DNA of 64,000 nt from assembly GCA_947474005.1 (NCBI GenBank), contig CANJHI010000001.1, positions 27,803 to 91,802 on the forward strand, written 5' to 3'. The notes under the pieces are model-generated. The model worked only from the letters and a program-made list of their open reading frames with translations, ran no database searches and had not been told where the DNA came from. Within the stretch, counting starts at the first letter, position 1. Each line of letters begins with the position of its first letter. Source of the DNA: Alphaproteobacteria bacterium. GTDB taxonomy: Bacteria > Pseudomonadota > Alphaproteobacteria > Reyranellales > Reyranellaceae. The translations under genes and the position numbers were made by a program. Positions 56,543-64,000 of this stretch are shown in pieces.

Positions 56543-57706
56543 TTAGCCGGCGTAGACCGCTTTTTCGAACTCGTAGAACAGCGGCAGCGACTTGGTGTCG
56601 GCGAAGGGCAGGATCTGGGTCACGTAGACGCCGCCCAGGCCCTTCTTCTGGTCGATCCAGTAGTAGGTGTTGGCGAGGCCGGCCCACGCCAGCGCGCCGG
56701 CCGAGCGTCCTGTCGGCGCCTGGGCATTGTTGATCATGAATGAGAGCCCCCATTGCTTGTCGATGCCGGGGAAGAATTCGGCGTCGTTCGACAGCGGCGG
56801 CATCACGGTCTTGAGCAGCGTGACCTTGGTCTCGCCCATGGCGTTCTTCGACATCAGGGCCGCCGTCTCGGGCTTCAGCACGGCCCGGCCGCGATCCGAC
56901 CGGCCCTCGTTCAGCATCATGCGCACGAACTTGAGATAGTCGCCGGCGGTGGAATAGAGGCCGCCGCCGCCCATCTCGAACTCGGGCTGCTGCGGCAATT
57001 CGAGCGCCAGGTCCGGTGCCAGCGCGCCGTCGGGACCGCGATGGTGGATCTTGGCCAGCCGCGCGCGCATCGTCGGCGTGATGAAGAAGCCCGTGCTGTC
57101 CATGCCGAGCGGCCCCAGCAGTTCGTCGCGGAAATACTGGCCGAGCGTCTTGCCGCTCGCCGCCTCGACCATCTTGCCGGCCCAGTCGATGTTGATGCCA
57201 TAGTCCCAGCGTTCGCCGGGATCGAACAGCAGCGGCGTGGTCAGCGCCTTGTTCTCGCAGCCGGTGATGCCGGGCACGCCCATCGCCTCCTGGTACTTGC
57301 CGATGTCGGCGTTCCAGATCTCGTAGGAGAAGCCGGCGGTGTGGGTGAGCAGATGGCGCAGCGTGATGTCGCGCCTGGGCTTGCGGGTCCTGGGCTTGCC
57401 GGCCGCGTCGAAGCCCTCCAGCACGCCGACCTCGCCGAGATAGGGGATCGTGGCCTTGGCCGGCGCGTCGAGCGAGAGCTTGCCGCGCTCGACCTGCTGC
57501 ATGGCGGCGGCGCCCGTGATCGCCTTGGTCATCGAGGCGATCCACGCCACGGTGTCGGGCGTCATGTCGGCGGCTTCGCCCAGCACGCGCTTGCCGAAGC
57601 CGGCCTCGTAGGTCTGGCCCTTGGCGTCGGTCGCGACCGCCACGACGCCGGGCACATCGCCCCTGCTCACGGCCTCCTTCAGGACCTTGTCCGCCTGGAC
57701 TTTCAT
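56543..57706 (-). CDS. Class C beta-lactamase-type serine hydrolase
   Basis: A 387-residue serine hydrolase (EstB/DAP family) without signal peptide. The SxxK motif is IASMTKAITGAAAM, YGINIDW supplies the YxN tyrosine, and HTAGFSYEIWNAD and RDELLGPLGM are family stretches. Members are esterases or peptidases. The frame is open far upstream into the transporter, but ATG 57706 follows a GGAGGAG site. It is the last gene of the TRAP operon, 17 bases after dctM. Confidence 0.9.
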   Translation of the reverse strand: MKVQADKVLKEAVSRGDVPGVVAVATDAKGQTYEAGFGKRVLGEAADMTPDTVAWIASMTKAITGAAAMQQVERGKLSLDAPAKATIPYLGEVGVLEGFDAAGKPRTRKPRRDITLRHLLTHTAGFSYEIWNADIGKYQEAMGVPGITGCENKALTTPLLFDPGERWDYGINIDWAGKMVEAASGKTLGQYFRDELLGPLGMDSTGFFITPTMRARLAKIHHRGPDGALAPDLALELPQQPEFEMGGGGLYSTAGDYLKFVRMMLNEGRSDRGRAVLKPETAALMSKNAMGETKVTLLKTVMPPLSNDAEFFPGIDKQWGLSFMINNAQAPTGRSAGALAWAGLANTYYWIDQKKGLGGVYVTQILPFADTKSLPLFYEFEKAVYAG

Positions 57707-57723
57707 GGTGCGCTCCTCCGGTT

Positions 57724-59472
57724 TCAATTCCCGTAGAGATAGTTCGGCAGCCACAGAGTCATGCCCGGCCACGCGTACATGATCACCATGCACAGGATGA
57801 CGATCAGCATGTACGGCATCATGCCGGCGAAGATCTGGTTCAGCGTGACATGCGGTGGCGAGACGCCCTTCAGGTAGAAGGCCGACATGGCGACCGGCGG
57901 CGACAGGAATGCGGCCTGCAGGTTCACGAAGACCAGCGTGCCCCACAGGATCGGGTCTATGTTGAAGTGCCGCAGCATGGGCAGGAAGATCGGCACGAAG
58001 ATGATGATGATCTCCGTCCATTCCAGCGGCCAGCCGAGCAGGAAGATGATGGCCTGCGACAGGATCATGAACTGCACCGGGCTCATGTCGAGCGACAGCA
58101 CCCAGTGTTCGAGCAGCGCCTGGCCGCCCAGGATGGCGAACACGGCGGAGAACAGCGCCGAGCCCACGAACAGCCAGCACACCATGGCGGTGGTCTTGGC
58201 GGTCAGGAACACCGCCTCCTTGGTCCGCTGCCAGTCGAGGGTGCGGGCATGGAAGGCCAGCACGAAGGCGCCGGCGGCGCCGACCGCCGCCGATTCCGTG
58301 GCCGTGGTGATGCCGAACAGGATGACCGCCAGCACGATGACGGTGAGGATACCGAGCGGCATCACCGATGCCGTGAGGAGCTTCAGCACCACGAAGCGCG
58401 CGGCATCCATGCGCCAGTAGTAACGCACCAGCATCAGCGCCAAGAGGGCGGCGCAGATCCAGAAGTAGAGGTAGAAATCGGCCGGCGGCCCCGATTCGGA
58501 AGGGGCTGCTGGTCCGGTCGCGATGCCGGGCGTGCCAAGCTGTTGGACGCCGGTCACGACGGCCTCGGCTTCGACCTGCTGGTGGATGACGACGTACCAC
58601 CACAGGCCCCAGAAGGTGACGACGCTCATGATCAGCGGCACGAGGGCAATGACGAAATTCTTGACCAGCTCCCAATAGCCGAGCGGCTTGCCGTCGGCGT
58701 CGATTGCCGCCGCCCGCGACGGCGACAGCAGCGCCGAAACGAGGCCGACCAGCATGTTGGCCGAATAGGCGGCGCGGAATTTTTCCACCCAGGCCGGGAT
58801 CGGCACCCGGGTCTGCTCCTCGGGGAGCCTGGGCGCGATCTTGGGGTCCAGGAGCGCCCAGCCGATGACGTAGAGGAGATAGAGAAATGCCAGGAAGAAG
58901 CCGGGCAGCATTGCCGCGGCGTAAAGCTTGACCACCGATTGGCCGGCGACGGCGGCGTAGACGATGATCATGACCGAGGGCGGGATCAGGATGCCCAAGG
59001 TGCCGCCGGCGGTGATGACGCCCGAGGCCAGCCGGACGTCGTAGCCGGCGCGCAGCATCGGATTGAAGGCGATGACGCCCATCAGCACCACGACCGCGCC
59101 GACCAGGCCGCTGGCGATCCCCCAGAATGTGCAGACGATCAGCGTCGCCACGGCAAGCGCCGCCGGCACCCGGCGGAAGGCGAGCTGGATCGAATAGAAC
59201 ATCTTGTCGACGAGTGCGCCGCGCTCCATCACGTAGCCCATCAGCACGAACAGCGGGATCGAGATCAGCACGTCGTTGGTCATGGCGCCGTAGGTGCGCT
59301 GGACCATCAAGTCGAACACCCGGTTGTGCGCCCACGACTGGTTAGGGTCGTAGAAGGCGATGAAGCCGAAGAACATGCCCAGGCCCATCAGCGTGAAGGC
59401 CGTGGCGAACCCCATCAGGATCACCACGACGATCAGGCCCAGCATCAGCAGGCCAAGGGCGGGATCGCTCAT
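57724..59472 (-). CDS. dctM: TRAP transporter large permease (DctM type)
   Basis: A 582-residue membrane protein of the TRAP large-subunit family. Its start and end are typical: LMLGLIVVVILMGFATAFTLMGLGMFFG, IPLFVLMGYVMERGALVDKMF, GGTLGILIPPSVMIIVYAAVAGQSV, and TATESAAVGAAGAFVLAFHA near the C-terminal half. The usual length is about 430, and some 150 extra residues lie between about 215 and 370, with two additional hydrophobic segments. This matches a known longer subgroup of TRAP permeases. It overlaps dctQ by 4 bases. Confidence 0.9.
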   Translation of the reverse strand: MSDPALGLLMLGLIVVVILMGFATAFTLMGLGMFFGFIAFYDPNQSWAHNRVFDLMVQRTYGAMTNDVLISIPLFVLMGYVMERGALVDKMFYSIQLAFRRVPAALAVATLIVCTFWGIASGLVGAVVVLMGVIAFNPMLRAGYDVRLASGVITAGGTLGILIPPSVMIIVYAAVAGQSVVKLYAAAMLPGFFLAFLYLLYVIGWALLDPKIAPRLPEEQTRVPIPAWVEKFRAAYSANMLVGLVSALLSPSRAAAIDADGKPLGYWELVKNFVIALVPLIMSVVTFWGLWWYVVIHQQVEAEAVVTGVQQLGTPGIATGPAAPSESGPPADFYLYFWICAALLALMLVRYYWRMDAARFVVLKLLTASVMPLGILTVIVLAVILFGITTATESAAVGAAGAFVLAFHARTLDWQRTKEAVFLTAKTTAMVCWLFVGSALFSAVFAILGGQALLEHWVLSLDMSPVQFMILSQAIIFLLGWPLEWTEIIIIFVPIFLPMLRHFNIDPILWGTLVFVNLQAAFLSPPVAMSAFYLKGVSPPHVTLNQIFAGMMPYMLIVILCMVIMYAWPGMTLWLPNYLYGN

Positions 59473-60167
59473 TTCCTCTGGTCTCCGCCCGTCTTGTCGC
59501 CACCCGTCTTGTCACCCCCGAGGCCACGCTGGCGCGCGGTCTCGTCGATCTGCTGGACGTGCTCGATCGCGATCTTGCGCGACTCCTCGTCGACATACTC
59601 GCTGTTGGCGAGTTGCTCGCCCACGACGTCGATCTCGGCGACGTCCTTGAGACGGCTCGGCCAGGCGCCGGTCTTGAGGCAGACAATGCAGCGCACGATC
59701 TCGGCCACGCCCTGGAGCATGACCAGGGCGCCGGCGATCGGGATGACCGACTTGAAGTGGTAGACCGGCGGGCCGTCCGCCGTGACGTTGGAATGCTCGT
59801 TGATACGCCATGAGTCCGCGGCATAGTCGGTGCCGGCATAGATCAGCGCGGCGATGCCGGGCAGGAAGAACACGATGTAGAGCACCAGGTCGAGCGTGGC
59901 CTGGGTGCGCGGGCGCATCGAGCTGTAGAGGAAGTCGCCGCGGACATGGGCGTTCTGCGCCAGCGTGTAGGCGCCGCACAGCATGAACAGCGAGCCATAG
60001 AGCATATTGTCGAGATCGAAGATCCACGCCGTCGGCGCATTAAGAAGGTAGCGCTTGAAGACTTCGATGCAGACCACGGCCATCAGCGCGATGATCAGCC
60101 AGGCCGCGGCCTTGCCGACCCACGTGCTGATGCCGTCGATCGTGTGCAGGAAACGCTCAACGGTCAT
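59469..60167 (-). CDS. dctQ: TRAP transporter small permease (DctQ type)
   Basis: A 232-residue membrane protein with four hydrophobic segments. The pattern GKAAAWLIIALMAVVCIEVFKRYLLNAPTAWIFDLDNMLYGSLFMLCGAYTLAQNAHVRGDFL is the DctQ signature. The C-terminal tail contains a short tandem repeat, GGDKTGGDKTGGDQ, that is rich in charge and unlike the rest. It lies between dctP (63-base gap) and dctM (4-base overlap). Confidence 0.92.
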   Translation of the reverse strand: MTVERFLHTIDGISTWVGKAAAWLIIALMAVVCIEVFKRYLLNAPTAWIFDLDNMLYGSLFMLCGAYTLAQNAHVRGDFLYSSMRPRTQATLDLVLYIVFFLPGIAALIYAGTDYAADSWRINEHSNVTADGPPVYHFKSVIPIAGALVMLQGVAEIVRCIVCLKTGAWPSRLKDVAEIDVVGEQLANSEYVDEESRKIAIEHVQQIDETARQRGLGGDKTGGDKTGGDQRK

Positions 60168-60230
60168 GCAGCCTCTTTGCCGGGGGCACGTGCCCCCAGC
60201 GATGATGTGCTTCCGTCACAACAGTGTCCT

Positions 60231-61358
60231 CTACAGCTTCACCGGCTTGGCGGTGGCGCCCCAGTAGTGGTCGAACGCCATCTTGCGGCTGACCACCGTG
60301 TCCTGCTCCCACTGCGTCGCGCGCTTGGCGAAGGCGAGCTGCGACTGGACGATTTCCTTGAACAGGGGATTCTCCGCCGACTTCTTCGCCACCACCTCGT
60401 CATAGACTTCGAGCTGGCGCTTCAGGACCGCGTCGGGCGTCTTGTAGAACTTCACTTTGTCCTTGGTCTGCAGCTCGATGTAGTCCTGCGAGTAGCGGTC
60501 GATCGCCTTCCACGACATGTCCTGGCTGGCGGCATCGACGGCGTTGGCGATGATTGCCCGCATCTTCTCGGGCAGCGCGTTGTACTTGTCCTTGTTGAAC
60601 AGGATCTCGAACTGTTCGGCGTTCTGGTGGTAGCTCTGCAGCATGCAGACCTTGGAGACGTCGGCGAAGCCCAGGATGCGGTCTGAGCTGGCATTGTTGA
60701 ACTCGGCCGCGTCGAGCAGGCCACGGTCCATCGCCGACACGATCTCGCTGCCGGGCAGCGCGTTCACTGCCGCACCCATGGCCTGGAACACGTCGATCGA
60801 GATGCCGACGGTGCGGAACTTCAATCCCTTGAAGTCGTCGACCTTTGTGATCGGCTTCTTGTACCAGCCGAGCGGCTGCGTCGGCATCGGCCCGTAGGGG
60901 AACGACACGACGTTGGCGTTGATCGAGGCGTAGAGCTTCTCGAGCAGCGCCTTGCCGCCGCCGTAGCGGTGCCAGCTGAGCAGCATGTTGGCGTCCATGG
61001 CGTAACCCGGGCCCGAGCCCCACAGCGCCAGCGCCGTCTGCTTGCCGTAGTGATAGACCAGCACGCCATGGCCGCCATCGAGCGTGCCCTTGGATACCGC
61101 GTCGAGCAGACCGAAGGCCGGCACGACGGCGCCGGCCGGCAGAACCTCGATCTTGAGATCACCGCCGGTCATGTCGTTGACCTTCTTGGCGTAGTCGAGC
61201 GCGTATTCGTGGAAGATGTCCTTCGACGGCCAGGTGCTCTGCCAGCGCATGCTGATCGGGCCCTGGGCCTTGACGACGGCCGGGGCGGCGACGGTTGCTG
61301 CCGTGGCAACGGCAGCGCCTTTCAGGAACTTGCGACGCGACTCTTTCATCTGCGACAT
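60231..61358 (-). CDS. dctP: TRAP transporter substrate-binding protein (DctP type)
   Basis: A 375-residue periplasmic receptor with a Tat signal (KESRRKFLKGAAVATAATVAAP). The mature part, ISMRWQSTWPSKDIFHEYALDYAKKVNDMTGGDLKIEVLPAGAVV, and FKGLKFRTVGISIDVFQAMGAAVNALPGSEI match the family of dicarboxylate or mannitol/chloroaromatic-type TRAP receptors. ATG 61358 has a GGAGGAA site. Ligand unknown. The upstream gap to oligopeptidase B is 97 bases, where the operon promoter should lie. Confidence 0.92.
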   Translation of the reverse strand: MSQMKESRRKFLKGAAVATAATVAAPAVVKAQGPISMRWQSTWPSKDIFHEYALDYAKKVNDMTGGDLKIEVLPAGAVVPAFGLLDAVSKGTLDGGHGVLVYHYGKQTALALWGSGPGYAMDANMLLSWHRYGGGKALLEKLYASINANVVSFPYGPMPTQPLGWYKKPITKVDDFKGLKFRTVGISIDVFQAMGAAVNALPGSEIVSAMDRGLLDAAEFNNASSDRILGFADVSKVCMLQSYHQNAEQFEILFNKDKYNALPEKMRAIIANAVDAASQDMSWKAIDRYSQDYIELQTKDKVKFYKTPDAVLKRQLEVYDEVVAKKSAENPLFKEIVQSQLAFAKRATQWEQDTVVSRKMAFDHYWGATAKPVKL

Positions 61359-61455
61359 GAGTTTCCTCCGTGTGTTTGTTTCTTATTTGTCAACGCCACG
61401 CTGTAGGCAGGATGAACCTGCGGCGGAAGCCCTGTCTAGCCGAAACGCGGGAGAA

Positions 61456-63555
61456 TCACGCTGGCGTGACTGCCAGGCCGCCCGTCCCCAGGCCGACCGT
61501 CCTCAGGGCGAAGGCATAGGCGATCGCGACCTCGTCGAGGCGGCTGAACCGTCCGGAGGAGCCGCCGTGGCCAGCCCCCATGTTGGTACGCAGAAGAACC
61601 GGGCCGCCCGACGTCATGGTGGCGCGCAGCCGTGCGACCCACTTCGCCGGCTCCCAGTAGGTGACGCGCGGATCGGTGAGGCCGGCCATCGCCAGGATCG
61701 CGGGATAGTCTTGGGCCACGACATTGTCGTAGGGCGAGTAGGACAGGATATGGCGGAACGCCGCTTCGTCGGTGATCGGGTTGCCCCACTCGGGCCATTC
61801 CGGCGGCGTGAGCGGCAGCTTGTCGTCCAGCATGGTGGCGAGCACATCGACGAAAGGCACTTCGGCCACGATGCCGGCAAAGAGCTCGCCGGCGCGGTTG
61901 GCGACCGCGCCCATCAGCATACCGCCGGCGCTGCCGCCGTGCCCGACGATGCGCTTGGCGGATGTGTATTTCTCGGCGATGAGCGCGCGACCTGCGGCGG
62001 CGAAATCGTCGAAAGTGTTCGTCTTCTTCTCGCGCTTGCCGTCGAGATACCACGACCAGCCCTTGTCCGCGCCGCCGCGGATATGGGCGATGGCATAGAC
62101 GAAGCCGCGATCGACGAGCGACAGGCGGTTGGCCGAGAAGGAGGCGGGCATCGCCATGCCGTAGGAGCCGTAGCCGTAGAGCAGCAGCGGCGCGCGGCCG
62201 TCGCGCACGAGGTCGCGTCGGTGCAGGATCGAGACCGGCACTTCGGCGCCATCGTTCGAGACTGCCATGATCCGCGTCGTGACATAGGCGGCGGGATCGT
62301 GGCCGGAGGGAATCTCCTGGCGCTTCCGCAAGGTGCGCGCGCGGCTCGCCATGTCGTAGTCGTAGATCTCGGCCGGCGTCGTCATCGACGAGTAGGAGAA
62401 GCGCATGGTCGTCGTGTCGAACTCGTAGCCGCCCGCCATGTCGAGCGAGTAGGCGGTCTCGTCGAAGGCGATGACGTGCTCGCTTCCGTCGCCGAGGTCG
62501 CGAATCACGATCGAGGGCAGGGCGTTGGCGCGCTCCAGCCGCACGAGGTGGCCGGCGAAGAGTTCTAGGCCGAGGATATAAGTGCCCGGGCGGTGCGCGA
62601 TCAGTTCCCGCCAGTTCGCCCGCTCCGGTGCGGCGAGCGGCGCGGTCACGACGCGAAAATCGATGGCATCGCCGGCGTTGGTGAGGATGAAGAGCTCGTC
62701 GCCGCGATCGGCAACGCTGTAGCGCACGCCGGTTTCTCTTGGAGCGATGAGCCGCGGCGTTGCGTCTGGATCGGACAGATCGATCAGGCTTTGCTCCGAC
62801 GTGTCGTGATCGCCGCCGCCGATGATGCAGAAGCGGCGACTGGCGCTTTCCTCGATGCGCGTGAACCAGCCGGTATCCTTCTCCTCGTAGACGAGAACGT
62901 CGTCGGCCTGCGGCGTGCCGAGCCGGTGGCGGTAGACTTTGAGTGGGCGATGGTTGTCGTCGACCTGGACATAGAAGAAGAACGTCGAGTCGAGACCCCA
63001 GACCACGCTGCCGCCGGTCTGCGTCAGCACGTCGGGCAGGTCTTCGCCCGTATCCCAGCGCCTGATACGGATGGTGAAGAACTCGGAGCCGCGCAGGTCG
63101 GCGCTCCAGGCTTCAAGCCGGTGATCCGGCGAATGACGCGTGCTGCCGAACTTGAAGTAGTCGGAATGCCTGGCCAGTTCGTCGCCGTCGAGGATGGTCT
63201 GCAGGCCAACGCCCGTGCGCGGCTTGCGGCCGATCAGCTGATGCTGGCCGCCCTCGCGGTACTTCCATAGATAGGCGAAAGGCCCGTCCGGTGTCGGGAC
63301 ACCGGAATCGGCCTCCTTGATGCGGCCGCGCATCTCCGCGACCAGCGTCTTCTGCAGCGCCTGCGTCGGCGCCAGCAGCTCATCGGCGTAGGCACTCTCG
63401 GCCTCGAGATAGGCCCGGATATCGGGATCAAGCAGGGACGGGTCGCGCAGAACTTCCTGCCACTTTTCGTCCTTCAGCCAGGCATAGTCGTCCGAGACCG
63501 TGATGCCATGCAGCGTACGCTGAGAGGGGCGCCGCGGCGCGATCGGCGGCTTCAT
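61456..63555 (-). CDS. ptrB: Oligopeptidase B (S9 family serine peptidase)
   Basis: A 699-residue S9A prolyl-oligopeptidase-family enzyme. The N-terminal beta-propeller includes HGITVSDDYAWLKDEKWQEVL, and the catalytic domain holds the nucleophile Ser in IVGHGGSAGGMLMG, with an Asp region TDPRVTYWEPAKW and the His in MGAGHGGSSGRFSR. It cleaves short peptides after basic residues in the cytoplasm. The frame starts with GTG at 63558, but ATG 63555 follows at once and is used. It overlaps no neighbour; its start lies 7 bases after the stop of the aldolase gene. Confidence 0.93.
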   Translation of the reverse strand: MKPPIAPRRPSQRTLHGITVSDDYAWLKDEKWQEVLRDPSLLDPDIRAYLEAESAYADELLAPTQALQKTLVAEMRGRIKEADSGVPTPDGPFAYLWKYREGGQHQLIGRKPRTGVGLQTILDGDELARHSDYFKFGSTRHSPDHRLEAWSADLRGSEFFTIRIRRWDTGEDLPDVLTQTGGSVVWGLDSTFFFYVQVDDNHRPLKVYRHRLGTPQADDVLVYEEKDTGWFTRIEESASRRFCIIGGGDHDTSEQSLIDLSDPDATPRLIAPRETGVRYSVADRGDELFILTNAGDAIDFRVVTAPLAAPERANWRELIAHRPGTYILGLELFAGHLVRLERANALPSIVIRDLGDGSEHVIAFDETAYSLDMAGGYEFDTTTMRFSYSSMTTPAEIYDYDMASRARTLRKRQEIPSGHDPAAYVTTRIMAVSNDGAEVPVSILHRRDLVRDGRAPLLLYGYGSYGMAMPASFSANRLSLVDRGFVYAIAHIRGGADKGWSWYLDGKREKKTNTFDDFAAAGRALIAEKYTSAKRIVGHGGSAGGMLMGAVANRAGELFAGIVAEVPFVDVLATMLDDKLPLTPPEWPEWGNPITDEAAFRHILSYSPYDNVVAQDYPAILAMAGLTDPRVTYWEPAKWVARLRATMTSGGPVLLRTNMGAGHGGSSGRFSRLDEVAIAYAFALRTVGLGTGGLAVTPA

Positions 63556-63562
63556 CACGTGC

Positions 63563-64000
63563 TCAGTAGTTGCCGGCCTTGGCGGCCACCTTTGCCGGCA
63601 CGTCGGCCTTGCCGCCCAGCATGCCGCGCATCGCGGCGCCCTTGGTGTCCCACCAGTCGGCCAGAATGCGCACGTCCCAGCCGATGCAGAAATGTTTTAC
63701 GCCCATCTCAAGATACTTGCCGGCCTGGCCGGGGTCGCGCAGTTCGACGCGCGGATGCAGGCCCATCTTCAGTGCCATCTCGATCGTCTTCTTCTCGGCC
63801 GCCAGAACCTCGGCGTCGTTGTATTGGCCGGTCTTGCCGATGCTCATCGAGAAGTCGGAGGCGCCGAACTGCACCATGTCGATGCCCGGCACCGACAGCA
63901 CGGCCTCGAGATTGTCCACGCACGACTTCTTCTCGACCATGATGGCGATCACCACCTCGTTCAGCGCATCGACGTAGGCGGGCGTGCCGCCGGTGCGGAC
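63563..64000 (-). CDS. HpcH/HpaI aldolase/citrate lyase family protein (3' part)
   Basis: The C-terminal 145 residues of a class II pyruvate aldolase. Landmarks are EVVIAIMVEKKSCVDNLEAVLSVPGIDMVQFGASDFSMSIGKTGQ and KHFCIGWDVRILADWWDTKGAAMRGMLGG. The family cleaves 2-keto-3-deoxy or 4-hydroxy-2-oxo acids. The 5' part lies beyond the window edge. It ends 7 bases before the ptrB start. Confidence 0.85.
   Translation of the reverse strand, partial: VRTGGTPAYVDALNEVVIAIMVEKKSCVDNLEAVLSVPGIDMVQFGASDFSMSIGKTGQYNDAEVLAAEKKTIEMALKMGLHPRVELRDPGQAGKYLEMGVKHFCIGWDVRILADWWDTKGAAMRGMLGGKADVPAKVAAKAGNY

Noticed and set aside
57850-59763. A 637-residue plus-strand open frame opposite dctM and dctQ
   Set aside because: Low-complexity His/Asp/Gln content; the minus strand encodes a recognisable transporter with hydrophobic segments.

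Overview
The window is 64 kb of high-GC chromosomal DNA coding densely on both strands. Gene content suggests an aerobic, metabolically versatile alphaproteobacterium, perhaps Reyranella- or Rhodospirillales-like. The signs are Bug/TctC and TRAP solute receptors, CaiB/BaiF CoA-transferases, many SDR enzymes, an LLM flavin monooxygenase, cyanide-insensitive-type cydAB with a DUF2474 peptide, and a DUF6356 protein. This placement is inference from gene families; no rRNA, tRNA, CRISPR array, phage or complete insertion sequence was seen.

Layout. 1-1347: NAD biosynthesis (end of nadA, then nadC). 1374-9155: a Bug receptor, a giant AsmA protein, RidA, a PPOX flavoprotein, a truncated unknown gene and adenine deaminase. 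9156-9743 is a gene-free, hairpin-rich gap. 9744-16107: a peptide-type ABC receptor, then phosphonate transport (phnD-phnC-phnE) with an iron alcohol dehydrogenase and a divergent LysR regulator. 16061-25137: a compact ten-gene minus-strand catabolic operon (three SDRs, CMD protein, SMP-30 lactonase, MBL hydrolase, glutathione-dependent formaldehyde-dehydrogenase-like ADH, nitronate monooxygenase, two CoA-transferases), with a divergent LLM oxidoreductase and methyltransferase. 27916-29484: a thiolase-like protein paired with a DUF35 Zn-ribbon/OB protein. 30116-35768: a lone molybdenum hydroxylase large subunit divergent from a hyuB-unknown-asparaginase operon.

36253-40201: a MocR-type regulator followed by cydA, cydB and a 44-residue DUF2474 peptide. 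40206-47793: a lipoprotein, hydrolases, an M20 amidohydrolase, a DsbA-like isomerase, a RaiA-like protein, an Lrp regulator and a hydroxyacid dehydrogenase. 47790-48011 holds a short gene readable only if an in-frame UGA is decoded as selenocysteine. It encodes a SelW/Rdx-type protein with a CGAU motif and a SECIS-like hairpin just after the UGA. This is the most interesting item in the window.

48059-52253: aldo/keto reductase, MFS transporter, TerC, and an exported msrB-msrA pair. 52347-56539: a plus-strand operon of SDR, phytanoyl-CoA dioxygenase-like enzyme, deacetylase, VOC protein and class III nucleotide cyclase. 56543-61358: a TRAP transporter operon (dctP-dctQ-dctM) with a class C serine hydrolase. 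61456-64000: oligopeptidase B and the end of an HpcH/HpaI aldolase.

Most operons show 4-base ATGA or GTGA overlaps. Convergent ends carry hairpin terminators or members of a dispersed GTCATCCTGAGCGAAGCGAAGG repeat family. Product names rest on recognised motifs read by eye, without database searches.
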